Assembly: GCF_020616155.1 (NCBI RefSeq)
Contig: NZ_CP085530.1
Coordinates: 743,501-807,500, forward strand
Length of the DNA stretch: 64,000 bases
Direction: 5' to 3'
Origin: Vogesella sp. XCS3
Lineage (GTDB): Bacteria > Pseudomonadota > Gammaproteobacteria > Burkholderiales > Chromobacteriaceae
Below, one piece after another: positions 44,164 through 53,332 of the stretch. Each line of letters opens with the position of its first letter. Position 1 is the stretch's first letter. The notes beneath the pieces were generated by a model that was given only the letters and a program-made list of their open reading frames with translations, was not told where the DNA came from and did not search any database. Position numbers and translations under genes: made by a program.

Positions 44164-47031
44164 TTACTGGCAGCTTTCGCAATCCGGGTTGTCGATGCTG
44201 CAGAACTTGGCATCGGTGGCCGGGGTGGTGTCTACCACGGCTGCCGGGGCGGGTGCTGCGGCTGCGCCGCCTGCTACCGGTACGGCGTTCAGTTCGCCGC
44301 CACGGCCGGTGGATTTCTCGGCGGAGCTGGCGCCCAGGGTGCGCAGGTAGTAGGTGGTTTTCAGGCCTTTTACCCAGGCCAGCTTGTACAGCTCGTCCAG
44401 TTTCTTGCCCGATGCGCCGGCCATGTACAGGTTCAGCGATTGCGCCTGGTCGATCCATTTCTGGCGGCGGCTGGCGGCTTCTACCAGCCAGCTCGGGTCT
44501 ACTTCGAACGCGGTGGCGTAGATGGCTTTCAGCTCGGCCGGTACGCGGTCGATGCGGCCCAGGCTGCCGTCGAAGTATTTCAGGTCGGCGACCATCACTT
44601 CGTCCCACAGGCCCAGTTTTTTCAGGTCGCGCACCAGGTATTCGTTGGTGACGGTGAATTCGCCGGACAGGTTGGATTTCACGAACAGGTTCTGGTAGGT
44701 CGGCTCGATAGAGGCAGACACACCAATGATGTTGGCGATGGTGGCGGTAGGGGCAATGGCCAGCACGTTGGAGTTACGCATGCCGTGTTCGGCGATGCGC
44801 TTGCGCAGGCTGCTCCAGTCCATGCGTTCGCTGCGGTCCATTTCCAGGTAGCCGCCGCGTTCGGCCGCCAGCAGGTTGATGCTGTCGTGCGGCAGGATGC
44901 CACGGTCCCACAGGCTGCCTTTGTACGACGGGTAGCGGCCGCGCTCTTCTGCCAGCTCGGTGCTGGCCAGGTAGGCGTAGTAGGCCACGGCTTCCATCGA
45001 TACGTCGGCAAATTCCACGGCGTCGTTGCTGGCGTACGGTACGCGCATCTGGTGCAGGCAGTCCTGGAAACCCATGATGCCCATGCCTACCGGGCGGTGC
45101 TTCAGGTTGGAGTTGCGTGCTTTTTTCACCGGGTAGAAGTTGATGTCGATCACGTTGTCCAGCATGCGCAGGGCCACGCGTACGGTGCGTTGCAGCTTCT
45201 CGGTGTCCAGCTCGGGGCCGTTGGCGCCTTGTTTCAGGTGGCGCGCCAGGTTCACGGAACCCAGGTTGCACACGGCGATTTCGTCGTCGTTGGTGTTCAG
45301 GGTGATCTCGGTGCACAGGTTGCTGCTGTGTACCACGCCCATGTGCTGTTGCGGGCTACGGATGTTGCACGGGTCTTTGAAGGTAACCCATGGGTGGCCG
45401 GTTTCGAACAGCATGGTCAGCATCTTGCGCCACAGGCTCAGCGCCGGGATCTGCTTGAATACGCGCAGCTCGCCGTTGCGGCCTTTTTGCTCGTAGGCGG
45501 TGTAGGCTTTTTCGAAGGCCTGGCCGTAGATGTCGTGCAGGTCTGGCGTTTCGCTAGGCGAGAACAGGCTCCACTCGCCACCTTCCATCACACGCTTCAT
45601 GAACAGGTCCGGGATCCAGTTGGCGGTGTTCATGTCGTGGGTGCGGCGGCGGTCGTCGCCGGTGTTCTTGCGCAGCTCCAGGAATTCTTCGATGTCGGCG
45701 TGCCAGGTTTCCAGGTAGGCACACACGGCGCCTTTGCGCTTGCCACCCTGGTTTACGGCCACGGCGGTGTCGTTGACTACTTTCAGGAACGGCACCACGC
45801 CTTGCGATTTGCCGTTGGTGCCCTTGATGTGGCTACCCATGGCGCGTACTGGCGTCCAGTCGTTACCCAGGCCACCGGCAAACTTGGACAGCAGGGCGTT
45901 TTCCTTGATGCCTTCGTAGATGCCGTCCAGGTCGTCGGCGATGGTGGTCAGGTAGCAGCTGGACAGCTGGCTACGACGGGTACCGGCGTTGAACAGGGTA
46001 GGGGTGGACGACATGAAGTCGAAGCTGGACAGCACGTTGTAGAAGGCGATGGCGCTTTCTTCGCGGTTTACTTCGTTCAGTGCCAGGCCCATGGCCACAC
46101 GCATGTAGAAAGCCTGCGGCATTTCGATACGGGTGTCGTCGATGTGCAGGAAGTAGCGGTCGTACAGGGTTTGCAGGCCCAGGTAGCCAAACTGCAGGTC
46201 GCGTTCCGGTTTCAGCGCGGCGCCCAGTTTTTTCAGGTCGTATTCGCCCAGCTTTTCGTCCAGCAGCTCGGCGGCAATGCCTTTTTTCACGTAGCTAGGG
46301 AAGTACAGCGGGTAGTGCTGGCCCATTTCTTCCTGGCTGATGGCTTCGCCCAGGATTTCCAGGCGGATATTGCCCAGCAGCAGGCGGGCGGTTACGTAGT
46401 CGTAAGCCGGGTCTTGCTCGATCAGGGCGCGGGCGGCCAGGATGGACGATTTGTTGACTTCTTCTTCCGGTACGCCGTCGTAGATGTTCTTCAGCGTTTC
46501 GGACAAGATGGCGTCCACGTCGGTGGCGGCCAGGCCCTGGCAAGCGGATTCGATGGTGGCGCGCAGGCGGGCGATATCCAGCGGCAGCTTGCGGCCGTCT
46601 TTGCGGATCACGTTGATCTGGATCTGGTGCAGGGCTTCGCCACGGGCGGCGCGTTCTTGCGAGCGCTGGTCACGGTACAGCACGTAGGCGCGGGCCACGT
46701 CGTGCTCGCCGGCGCGCATCAGCGACAGCTCTACCTGATCCTGGATGTCTTCGATGTGGATGGCGCCGCCTTCCGGTTTGCGACGCATCAGGGCGCTGAC
46801 CACGGCCTCGGTAAGGTGCGCCACTTTGTCGCGGATGCTGGCGGAGTTCACGCTTTGCGAGCCCATTACCGCCAGGAAGGTCTTGGTCATGGCGATAGAG
46901 ATTTTTACCGGCTCGAAGGCCACCACGGCGCCATTGCGGCGAATGGTCTTGTACTGGCTGTAGTCGGCTTGCGGCGCGGCTGCGCGGCCCAGTTCGGCGG
47001 CGGTGTTGGCGTCGGTGGTGGTCAGTGGCAT
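44164..47031 (-). CDS. nrdA: Class I ribonucleotide reductase, alpha subunit
   Basis: The catalytic subunit that reduces ribonucleoside diphosphates. The 955-residue protein has two ATP-cone domains (YKTIRRNGAVVAFEPVKI at about 22; INVIRKDGRKLPLDIARL at about 140). The 10-stranded barrel follows with STPTLFNAGT, SSCYL, SNLCTEI and NLGSVNLAR (substrate-site Cys, Asn, Glu), and the C-terminal thiol pair DNPDCESCQ that reloads the active site. ATG 47031 is best spaced from GAGGG; an ATG six bases upstream is too close. Duplicated ATP cones fit the Chlamydia-type lineage seen in NrdB. Paired NrdR boxes and DnaA-like sites lie upstream. Confidence 0.95.
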   Translation of the reverse strand: MPLTTTDANTAAELGRAAAPQADYSQYKTIRRNGAVVAFEPVKISIAMTKTFLAVMGSQSVNSASIRDKVAHLTEAVVSALMRRKPEGGAIHIEDIQDQVELSLMRAGEHDVARAYVLYRDQRSQERAARGEALHQIQINVIRKDGRKLPLDIARLRATIESACQGLAATDVDAILSETLKNIYDGVPEEEVNKSSILAARALIEQDPAYDYVTARLLLGNIRLEILGEAISQEEMGQHYPLYFPSYVKKGIAAELLDEKLGEYDLKKLGAALKPERDLQFGYLGLQTLYDRYFLHIDDTRIEMPQAFYMRVAMGLALNEVNREESAIAFYNVLSSFDFMSSTPTLFNAGTRRSQLSSCYLTTIADDLDGIYEGIKENALLSKFAGGLGNDWTPVRAMGSHIKGTNGKSQGVVPFLKVVNDTAVAVNQGGKRKGAVCAYLETWHADIEEFLELRKNTGDDRRRTHDMNTANWIPDLFMKRVMEGGEWSLFSPSETPDLHDIYGQAFEKAYTAYEQKGRNGELRVFKQIPALSLWRKMLTMLFETGHPWVTFKDPCNIRSPQQHMGVVHSSNLCTEITLNTNDDEIAVCNLGSVNLARHLKQGANGPELDTEKLQRTVRVALRMLDNVIDINFYPVKKARNSNLKHRPVGMGIMGFQDCLHQMRVPYASNDAVEFADVSMEAVAYYAYLASTELAEERGRYPSYKGSLWDRGILPHDSINLLAAERGGYLEMDRSERMDWSSLRKRIAEHGMRNSNVLAIAPTATIANIIGVSASIEPTYQNLFVKSNLSGEFTVTNEYLVRDLKKLGLWDEVMVADLKYFDGSLGRIDRVPAELKAIYATAFEVDPSWLVEAASRRQKWIDQAQSLNLYMAGASGKKLDELYKLAWVKGLKTTYYLRTLGASSAEKSTGRGGELNAVPVAGGAAAAPAPAAVVDTTPATDAKFCSIDNPDCESCQ

Positions 47032-47146
47032 TGTCATTGCCCTCGTGATGGGTAGGTTATTCGATGCTTCCGGCGGCGGCGGGCATGTCTTTTTGGCATG
47101 CGGCACGCGGGCGGAAGGGGTCGCGCAGCGGTGGTGGCAGCCGGGC

Positions 47147-47189
47147 TGTGGACAACTCTGTTGAAAAGCTGTGTGCCAGCTGTGCACAA
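47147..47189. promoter_or_regulatory. Two DnaA-box-like sites upstream of nrdA
   Basis: TGTGGACAA (47147-47155) and TGTGCACAA (47181-47189) each differ by one base from the DnaA box TGTGNATAA. DnaA control of nrd genes is known in E. coli; here it is inference. Confidence 0.4.
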
Positions 47190-47236
47190 ACACAATATAT
47201 GCTGTTTTGACCGGAAAGCGACGCAAATTCTAGTGG
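47190..47236. promoter_or_regulatory. Pair of NrdR boxes upstream of nrdA
   Basis: Box 1 ACACAATATATGCTGT (47190-47205) matches 14 of 16 positions of the NrdR consensus acaCwAtATaTwGtgt. Box 2 ACGCAAATTCTAGTGG (47221-47236) matches about 11. They are exactly 31 bp apart, the three-turn spacing usual for NrdR. Box 1 also contains the best -10-like sequence for nrdA (TATATT on the minus strand). Confidence 0.7.
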
Positions 47237-47433
47237 TGAAGTGTGTGCGGGACAAGTCTTGACAGCTGCCGCAAAAAGCTGAAAGCCGCGCCAGTATTGG
47301 CTTTGCGCGGCAAACTTATTTTTGCGGCCTGCGCAGGGCGTGCGAAGGGGGCTAGCTACAACAAGGGTTTGCGGCTGCGTCACTTTCGCCACAGCGGGCG
47401 TTTTATGACAGGTGTTGCGCTGTTGCGACGGCC
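47237..47433. other. Remainder of the nrdA-pgeF gap
   Basis: No gene is seen. The reverse frames here lack coding character. Confidence 0.4.
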
Positions 47434-47465
47434 AAAAAGCAAAAAGGGCGGTTTTCACCGCCCTT
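47434..47465 (-). terminator. Terminator of the rluD-pgeF unit
   Basis: On the minus strand AAGGGCGGT/ACCGCCCTT with a GAAA loop is followed by TTT and then GCTTTTT. It begins 18 bp past the pgeF stop. A further NrdR-like sequence ACACTATATGTTGT lies beside it at 47468-47481. Confidence 0.85.
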
Positions 47466-47483
47466 GAACACTATATGTTGTGC

Positions 47484-48248
47484 CTAGCTGAGCCAGATCA
47501 AACTGGCCATGCGGCCGGTTATTTGGTCGCGCCGGTAGGAAAAGAAGCGTTCGCGCTCTATCACGGTGCAGGCGTCGCCACCGTAAACGGCGGTTACGCC
47601 GGCTGCGGCCAACCTTTGCCGCGCCAGCAGGTAGATGTCGGCCAGGTATTTGCCATCGGCAATGGCGTCGAATGCGGCGGCTGCATGGCTGTCATGCGCC
47701 ATGAAGGCGGCGCGCACCTCGGCCCCCACCTCGAAAGCCTCGGGGCCGATGGCCGGCCCCAGGTAGGCTACCAGGTTGGCCGCAGGCTCGCCCATGGCGG
47801 CAATGGTGGCCTCGATGACGCCGCCGCACAGGCCGCGCCAGCCGGCGTGGGCCGCGCCCACCACGGTGCCGGCACGGTCGGCCAGCAGTACGGGCAGGCA
47901 GTCTGCCGTCATCACGGCGCAGACCGCGCCCGGGGTGCGGCTGAAGCTGGCGTCGGCTACCGGTACGCTACCGGGTGCCACCGTGGCGGCGTCCACCACG
48001 GTAATGCCGTGCACCTGCTGCAGCCAGGCGGGCTCGGCAGGTAGTGCGGCGCGCAGCAGGGCGCGGTTGGCCGCTACGTTGGCCGCCTCGTCGCCTACGT
48101 GGTCGCCCAGGTTCAGGCTGGCGTAGGGCGCGGGGCTGACGCCGCCGTGGCGGGTGGTGACCAGGCTGCCCACGTTGGCCGCAGCGGGCCAGTCTGGCGT
48201 AAACCAGCCGGTGTCTGCTGCGGGCGTGTGCATGGGCTTAGCGAACAT
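47484..48248 (-). CDS. pgeF: Peptidoglycan editing factor / laccase-domain protein PgeF (YfiH)
   Basis: A 254-residue cytosolic protein of the YfiH family. E. coli YfiH removes wrongly built UDP-MurNAc-Ser precursors, and homologues act on purine nucleosides. Metal-binding residues are in TRHGGVS, QVHGITVVDA, MTADCLPVLLAD and AAHAGWRGLCGG (His-Cys-His zinc or copper set). The start overlaps the rluD stop by a few bases at 48248; an alternative ATG is at 48233. Order rluD-pgeF is common in betaproteobacteria. Confidence 0.92.
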   Translation of the reverse strand: MFAKPMHTPAADTGWFTPDWPAAANVGSLVTTRHGGVSPAPYASLNLGDHVGDEAANVAANRALLRAALPAEPAWLQQVHGITVVDAATVAPGSVPVADASFSRTPGAVCAVMTADCLPVLLADRAGTVVGAAHAGWRGLCGGVIEATIAAMGEPAANLVAYLGPAIGPEAFEVGAEVRAAFMAHDSHAAAAFDAIADGKYLADIYLLARQRLAAAGVTAVYGGDACTVIERERFFSYRRDQITGRMASLIWLS

Positions 48249-49368
48249 AGTGCACTTCGACGTCGTAGTTATCGTCATCCCAGTCATCGTCGTCGTCTTC
48301 GTCCAGGGCTTCGGCTTTGGCGGCGGCTTTGGCGTTGGCGGCAGCGAATTTCTCGTCGCGTTCGGCGCGCAGCAGCGCCAGCAGCTGCTTCATGTCGTCT
48401 GGCAGCGGGGCTTTCCAGCCCATTTCCTTGCCGGTAGCCGGGTGCACCAGCGCCAGCGAGTAGGCGTGCAGTGCCTGGCGCGCCAGCGCTTTGACAGCGG
48501 CATCGGCCGCTTCGCTACCGTGGTGGCGCGGGTTGCCGTAGGTGGCGTCGCCGGCCAGCGGGTGCTTGGCTTCGCGCATGTGCACGCGAATCTGGTGGGT
48601 GCGGCCGGTTTCCAGCTTGCACTCTACGTAGCTGAAGTCTTCGTAGCGTTCCAGTACGCGCAGGTGGGTAATGGCCGGCTTGCCGCCAAAACGCAGCACG
48701 GCCATTTTCAGGCGGTTGTGCGGGTCGCGGCCGATCAGGGTTTCGATCTTGCCGTCGTAGGGCACCACGCCGGTAGCCACGCAGCGGTAGATACGCTTGA
48801 CGGTACGTGCCTGTAGCTGCTGCACCAGGTCGGTCTGCGCCAGCAGGGTTTTGGCCACCACCATCAGGCCGGAGGTGTCTTTATCCAGGCGGTGCACAAT
48901 GCCGGCACGCGGAATGTGGGTGAGCTCGGGGTTGCGGTGCAGCAGGCCGTTCAGCAGGGTGCCGGTCCAGTTGCCGGACGCCGGGTGTACCACCAGGCCG
49001 GCGGGTTTGTTCACCACCATGATGTGTTCGTCTTCGTACACCACGGGGAAATCCACTGGCTCGGCGGTGTAGGCCAGCGCTTCGGGCTGCGGGATCACTT
49101 CCACAGTGATGGTTTCGCCGCCCAGGAGCTTGGTCTTGCCGGGCATGTGCTTGCCGTCCAGCAGCACTTTGCCGTCTTTGATCCATTGGGTCATGCGGCT
49201 GCGCGAGTACTCGGGCAGCAGTTTGGTGAGCGCCGCATCCAGGCGATCGCCGGAAAATTCGTAAGGTACGGAAAGTTGCTGCGCCTCGCCGCCGGCGCCG
49301 CTTTCCCCTTCGCTGTCCGCAATATCGTCGTCCAGCAGTTCGTCGGCGAGAATGTCTTGTTCGTTCAT
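48238..49368 (-). CDS. rluD: 23S rRNA pseudouridine synthase RluD
   Basis: Makes pseudouridines 1911, 1915 and 1917 in helix 69 of 23S rRNA. The 376-residue protein has an S4 domain at about residues 35-100 (SGDRLDAALTKLLPEYSRSRM), the catalytic aspartate in HRLDKDTSGLMVVAK, and GRTHQIRVHM. The acidic tail LDEDDDDDWDDDNYD is unusually long for the family and may be a lineage trait. The start MNEQDILADE at 49368 is chosen over a 46-residue extension. It is divergent from the PhoX gene and overlaps pgeF downstream. Confidence 0.93.
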   Translation of the reverse strand: MNEQDILADELLDDDIADSEGESGAGGEAQQLSVPYEFSGDRLDAALTKLLPEYSRSRMTQWIKDGKVLLDGKHMPGKTKLLGGETITVEVIPQPEALAYTAEPVDFPVVYEDEHIMVVNKPAGLVVHPASGNWTGTLLNGLLHRNPELTHIPRAGIVHRLDKDTSGLMVVAKTLLAQTDLVQQLQARTVKRIYRCVATGVVPYDGKIETLIGRDPHNRLKMAVLRFGGKPAITHLRVLERYEDFSYVECKLETGRTHQIRVHMREAKHPLAGDATYGNPRHHGSEAADAAVKALARQALHAYSLALVHPATGKEMGWKAPLPDDMKQLLALLRAERDEKFAAANAKAAAKAEALDEDDDDDWDDDNYDVEVHYVR

Positions 49369-49548
49369 GGCTTTGTGGCGTGAGGTAAATCGGGCGATTT
49401 TAAAGCAGTCTGGCTTGCTTGTCCTGTTGGCGTGGCAGCCAGATGACAGGTAACTGGGCTGCAACGGGTGCTTCATGGCGGGGTAATCGTCGGGCCGTAC
49501 TATCAAACGGCTGTTCTACACCAACCAACCACCTGTTTATAGAGTGCC

Positions 49549-51744
49549 ATGAGCAAAAACAACTTTACCCCGCTGGCTAACGGCGCAGACCCGGACGATA
49601 TCGGCAACAACTCGTCGAACAACCCCACCATGCACGACATTCTGGCCGCACGTATCGGCCGCCGCGGCTTTATGCTGGGCTCGGCCGGTGCCGCCGTATT
49701 TGGCAGCATGGGGCTTACCGGCTGTCTGGGCCTGGGTGGCTCGTCCGCCAGTAGCGCTGCGCCTGCTGCGGCAGCATCCGAAACCCTGCTGGGCTTCAAG
49801 CCGGTAGCCAAGAGCCTTGCCGATGCCTTTATCGTGCCAGAGGGCTACACCGCCAGCGTGATCTACGCCAAAGGCGACCCGCTGTTTGCCGGCGTGGCCG
49901 CATTCAAGAATGACGGCACCGACACCGGCTACGACCAGCGCGCCGGCGACCACCACGACGGCATGCAGTACTTTGGCCTGAACGCCGCCGGCAAGGCCGA
50001 CCAGACCGGCGCCAGCCGTGGCCTGCTGGCCATGAACCACGAGTACATCGAGCAGGTAACCCTGTTTGCCGCCGGCCCGACAGCGCTGCCACGCCCGGCC
50101 GCCGAGGCGGATATCGAGATCGCCTGCCATGGCGTGTCGGTAGTGGAGGTGGCCAAAGGCAGCAACGGCCGCTTTGCTACCGTGCAAACCAGCCCGTTCA
50201 ACCGCCGCGTCACCGCGGAAACCACCATCGAGCTGGCTGGCCCGGCCCGCGGCAGCAGCCTGCTGGTAACCAAGTTTTCTACCGATGGCACCCGTACCCG
50301 CGGCACGGTGAACAACTGCGGCACCGGTAAAACCCCGTGGGGCACGCTGCTGACCGGCGAAGAAAACTGGTCTGGCTATTTCAAGCGTGGTAGCGACGCT
50401 GCCGCTCGCAGCGCCAAAGAAATCGCGGCGCTGACACGCTATGGCCGCGGTGTGAATGCCAGCAGCCGCTACGGCTGGGAAACCGCCGGCACCGACGACC
50501 GCTATGTGCGCTGGGACATCACCGCTACCGGTGCCAGCGCCGCTGCCGACTACCGCAACGAGATCAACGGCCAGGGGTATATGACCGAAATCAACCCCTA
50601 CGACCGCAATAGCGTAGTGAAAAAGCGCACGTCTACCGGCCGCTTTGCGCACGAAGGCGCGGCGTTCTCGCTGCTGAAAACCGGCAAGCCGCTGGCTATC
50701 TATATGGGCGACGATTCGCAGTTTGAATATATCTATAAGTATGTGTCGGACGCAGTATGGGACCCGGCCGACGCCAAACCGGCCGACCCGATGGCCACCG
50801 GCGATAAGTACCTGGACAAGGGCAAGCTGTACGTGGCCAAGTTCAACGCCGACGGCACCGGTAACTGGCTGGAGTTGTCGATGGCCAACCCGCTCATCGC
50901 CGGCTACAGCGCTTACGCCTTTGCCGACCAGGCCGACATTCTGGTGAACGCCCGCCTGGCCGCCGATGCAGCCGGTGCCACCAAGATGGACCGCCCGGAG
51001 TGGAGCTCCACTCACCCCACCACCGGCGACATCTACTTTACGCTCACCAACAACGGCAACCGTGTTGCCAGCGGTAGCGACGCCAGCAAGGTGGTAGATG
51101 CGGCCAACCCGCGCAGCTACACCGACGTCAAGAATGGCACCAGCACTCAGAAGGGCAACGTCAACGGCCACATCCTGCGTCTGGCCGAGCAGGGCGACGC
51201 CAACGCTACCACCTTCAAGTGGGACGTGTATCTGTTTGGTTCCGAAGCCGGTGCCATTGCCAGCATCAACCTGTCCGGCCTGACCGACGTTAACGACTTC
51301 TCCAGCCCCGACGGCCTGCAATTTGCCGAGAGCACCGGCATTTGCTGGATCCAGACCGATGATGGCGCCTACAACGACATGACCAACGACCAGATGCTGG
51401 CCGCGCTGCCAGGCCGTGTAGGCGACGGGGGTAAAGTGTCGGTTGCCAACGGCAGCGTGCTGGTGGATACCTATGTCGGCAAGAAGCCTACCAGCGATAC
51501 GCTGAAACGCTTCCTGGTAGGCCCGAAAGGCTGCGAGGTGACCGGCGTGGCAGAAACACCGGACGGCAAGGTGATGTTTGTCAACATCCAGCACCCGGGC
51601 GAAGGCACAGCGGTGGGCGACCTGGGCGACCCCAGCAAATATGTCAGCCAGTGGCCGTCCAATAGCGGCTACGGTGCCGGCAAGCGCCCGCGCTCGGCCA
51701 CGGTGATGATTACCAAGAACGACGGCGGCCGCATCGGCACCTGA
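49549..51744 (+). CDS. PhoX-family (DUF839) phosphatase, Tat-exported
   Basis: A 731-residue periplasmic or membrane-anchored calcium/iron-dependent alkaline phosphatase family member. The twin-arginine signal IGRRGFMLGSAGAAVFG at about 36-52 is followed by LTGC, a possible lipobox, so it may be a Tat lipoprotein. Family motifs include AMNHEY, LLTGEENW (the usual form is LLTxEE), GWETAGTDDRYVRWD, YMGDDSQFEYIYKYV and SSPDGLQF. It sits between rluD and bamD, where most relatives have no gene. No Pho box was recognised in the short upstream region. Substrate inferred only from family. Confidence 0.88.
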   Translation: MSKNNFTPLANGADPDDIGNNSSNNPTMHDILAARIGRRGFMLGSAGAAVFGSMGLTGCLGLGGSSASSAAPAAAASETLLGFKPVAKSLADAFIVPEGYTASVIYAKGDPLFAGVAAFKNDGTDTGYDQRAGDHHDGMQYFGLNAAGKADQTGASRGLLAMNHEYIEQVTLFAAGPTALPRPAAEADIEIACHGVSVVEVAKGSNGRFATVQTSPFNRRVTAETTIELAGPARGSSLLVTKFSTDGTRTRGTVNNCGTGKTPWGTLLTGEENWSGYFKRGSDAAARSAKEIAALTRYGRGVNASSRYGWETAGTDDRYVRWDITATGASAAADYRNEINGQGYMTEINPYDRNSVVKKRTSTGRFAHEGAAFSLLKTGKPLAIYMGDDSQFEYIYKYVSDAVWDPADAKPADPMATGDKYLDKGKLYVAKFNADGTGNWLELSMANPLIAGYSAYAFADQADILVNARLAADAAGATKMDRPEWSSTHPTTGDIYFTLTNNGNRVASGSDASKVVDAANPRSYTDVKNGTSTQKGNVNGHILRLAEQGDANATTFKWDVYLFGSEAGAIASINLSGLTDVNDFSSPDGLQFAESTGICWIQTDDGAYNDMTNDQMLAALPGRVGDGGKVSVANGSVLVDTYVGKKPTSDTLKRFLVGPKGCEVTGVAETPDGKVMFVNIQHPGEGTAVGDLGDPSKYVSQWPSNSGYGAGKRPRSATVMITKNDGGRIGT

Positions 51745-51764
51745 TGTCTGCCCGCGCGAGCCAC

Positions 51765-51799
51765 ACCGCCTGCCGGCCTGCCCGGCGGGCGGTTTTTTT
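51765..51799 (+). terminator. Terminator after the PhoX gene
   Basis: A 12-bp stem ACCGCCTGCCGG/CCGGCGGGCGGT (one G-T pair) is followed by seven T. Confidence 0.9.
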
Positions 51800-51862
51800 A
51801 TGGAGATGGGGCGCGTTACGGCGAGAAACTGCTGCCAGGCGTGCGCAAACAGCAGTTTTGGT

Positions 51863-51868
51863 TATAAT
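51863..51868 (+). promoter_or_regulatory. -10 hexamer of bamD
   Basis: A perfect TATAAT 27 bases before the bamD start codon. No good -35 is seen at 16-18 bp. Confidence 0.55.
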
Positions 51869-51894
51869 CGTGCGCAGTCAAACAAGGACACCTC

Positions 51895-52686
51895 ATGAAA
51901 AAAAGCTTTGTAGCCTTGCTGGCCGTCGTATTGATGGCAGGTTGTGCCTCGGTGGAGCCGCAGGACGAAACCCGTGGCTGGACGGTAGACCAGATCTACG
52001 CCGAAGCCCGTGACGAACTGAACGGTGGTAACTACACCCGCGCCCTCAAGCTTTATGAAACCTTGCAGGCACGCTTCCCTTATGGCCGCCACGCGCAGCA
52101 AGCGCTGATGGATCAGGCTTATACGCACTACAAGGATAGCGAGCCGGAGCTGGCCATTGCTGCGGCCAACCGTTTCCTGCGCCTGTACCCGGCGCACGCC
52201 AGTGCCGACTATATGTACTACCTCAAAGGCCTGGTGCACTTCAACGATGACACCAGTTTCCTGGCGCGCGCCACCGGCCAGGACATCAGCGAGCGTGACC
52301 CGAAGGCCGCACGCGAGTCGTTTAACGACTTCCGCGAGCTGATTGCCCGCTACCCGCAAAGCCGTTACGCCGAAGACGCCACGCTGAAAATGCAGCATCT
52401 GGCGGCAGCGCTGGGTGGGCACGAGATGCACGTGGCCCGCTACTACATGAAGCGCGAAGCCTGGCTGGCTGCCGTCAACCGTGCGCAGTCCGTGGTGCAG
52501 GAATACGCCAATACCGGCCATAACGAAGAGGCGCTGGCCATCATGGAGCAGGCCTACGGCAAGCTGGGCATGACTGCCTTGCAAGCCGATACCCGCCGCA
52601 TTCTGGCGCTGAACTTCCCGCAAAGCGCCTACCTGACGCAGCCGTGGGAATACCGCGGCCAACCTTGGTGGAAGTTCTGGGGCTAA
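51895..52686 (+). CDS. bamD: Outer-membrane assembly lipoprotein BamD (ComL)
   Basis: An essential part of the BAM complex that folds outer-membrane beta-barrels such as the porin in this window. The 263-residue precursor has signal MKKSFVALLAVVLMAGC with lipobox MAGC, then five TPR-like repeats. Visible landmarks are QIYAEARDELNGGNYTRALKLYETLQARFPYG, AANRFLRLYPAH and ESFNDFRELIARYPQSRYAEDA. The aromatic tail GQPWWKFWG fits the beta-proteobacterial form. It has its own promoter and terminator. Confidence 0.96.
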   Translation: MKKSFVALLAVVLMAGCASVEPQDETRGWTVDQIYAEARDELNGGNYTRALKLYETLQARFPYGRHAQQALMDQAYTHYKDSEPELAIAAANRFLRLYPAHASADYMYYLKGLVHFNDDTSFLARATGQDISERDPKAARESFNDFRELIARYPQSRYAEDATLKMQHLAAALGGHEMHVARYYMKREAWLAAVNRAQSVVQEYANTGHNEEALAIMEQAYGKLGMTALQADTRRILALNFPQSAYLTQPWEYRGQPWWKFWG

Positions 52687-52726
52687 GTTTGCCCCGGTGC
52701 GTGGCACCGAACCGCCAAGATAAACA

Positions 52727-52758
52727 AAGCCCCGCTGGCATCTGGCGGGGCTTTTCTT
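52727..52758 (+). terminator. Terminator after bamD
   Basis: The stem AAGCCCCGC/GCGGGGCTT is followed by TTCTT. Confidence 0.9.
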
Positions 52759-52798
52759 ATGCGCACCTGGCGGCGTAGCAAGGTTGGCCGCAGGCGTG

Positions 52799-52822
52799 AA
52801 AAAGCCCGCCACTCGGGCGGGC
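52799..52822 (-). terminator. Terminator of glnB
   Basis: On the minus strand GCCCGCC/GGCGGGC with a five-base loop is followed by TTTTT. An AAGGTTGGCCGCA word (52780-52792) lies just beyond. Confidence 0.88.
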
Positions 52823-52843
52823 AGGGTGGGCCGGCGGGCGGTG

Positions 52844-53260
<417 letters not shown>

Positions 53261-53332
53261 TTATAAAAGCGGGGGATTGCGTGTATTATTACGCGCTTTC
53301 CTGATCCTTGTCTCCATTGTTGCGGGTATACA

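Noticed and set aside
43972..47055. A plus-strand open frame of over 1000 codons opposite nrdA
   Set aside because: It mirrors nrdA codon by codon and has no family motif; it arises from the high GC at third positions of the real gene.
49537..51594. A long minus-strand open frame opposite the PhoX gene
   Set aside because: Antisense shadow of a GC-rich gene; no start site or motifs, while the plus strand has clear Tat and PhoX signatures.
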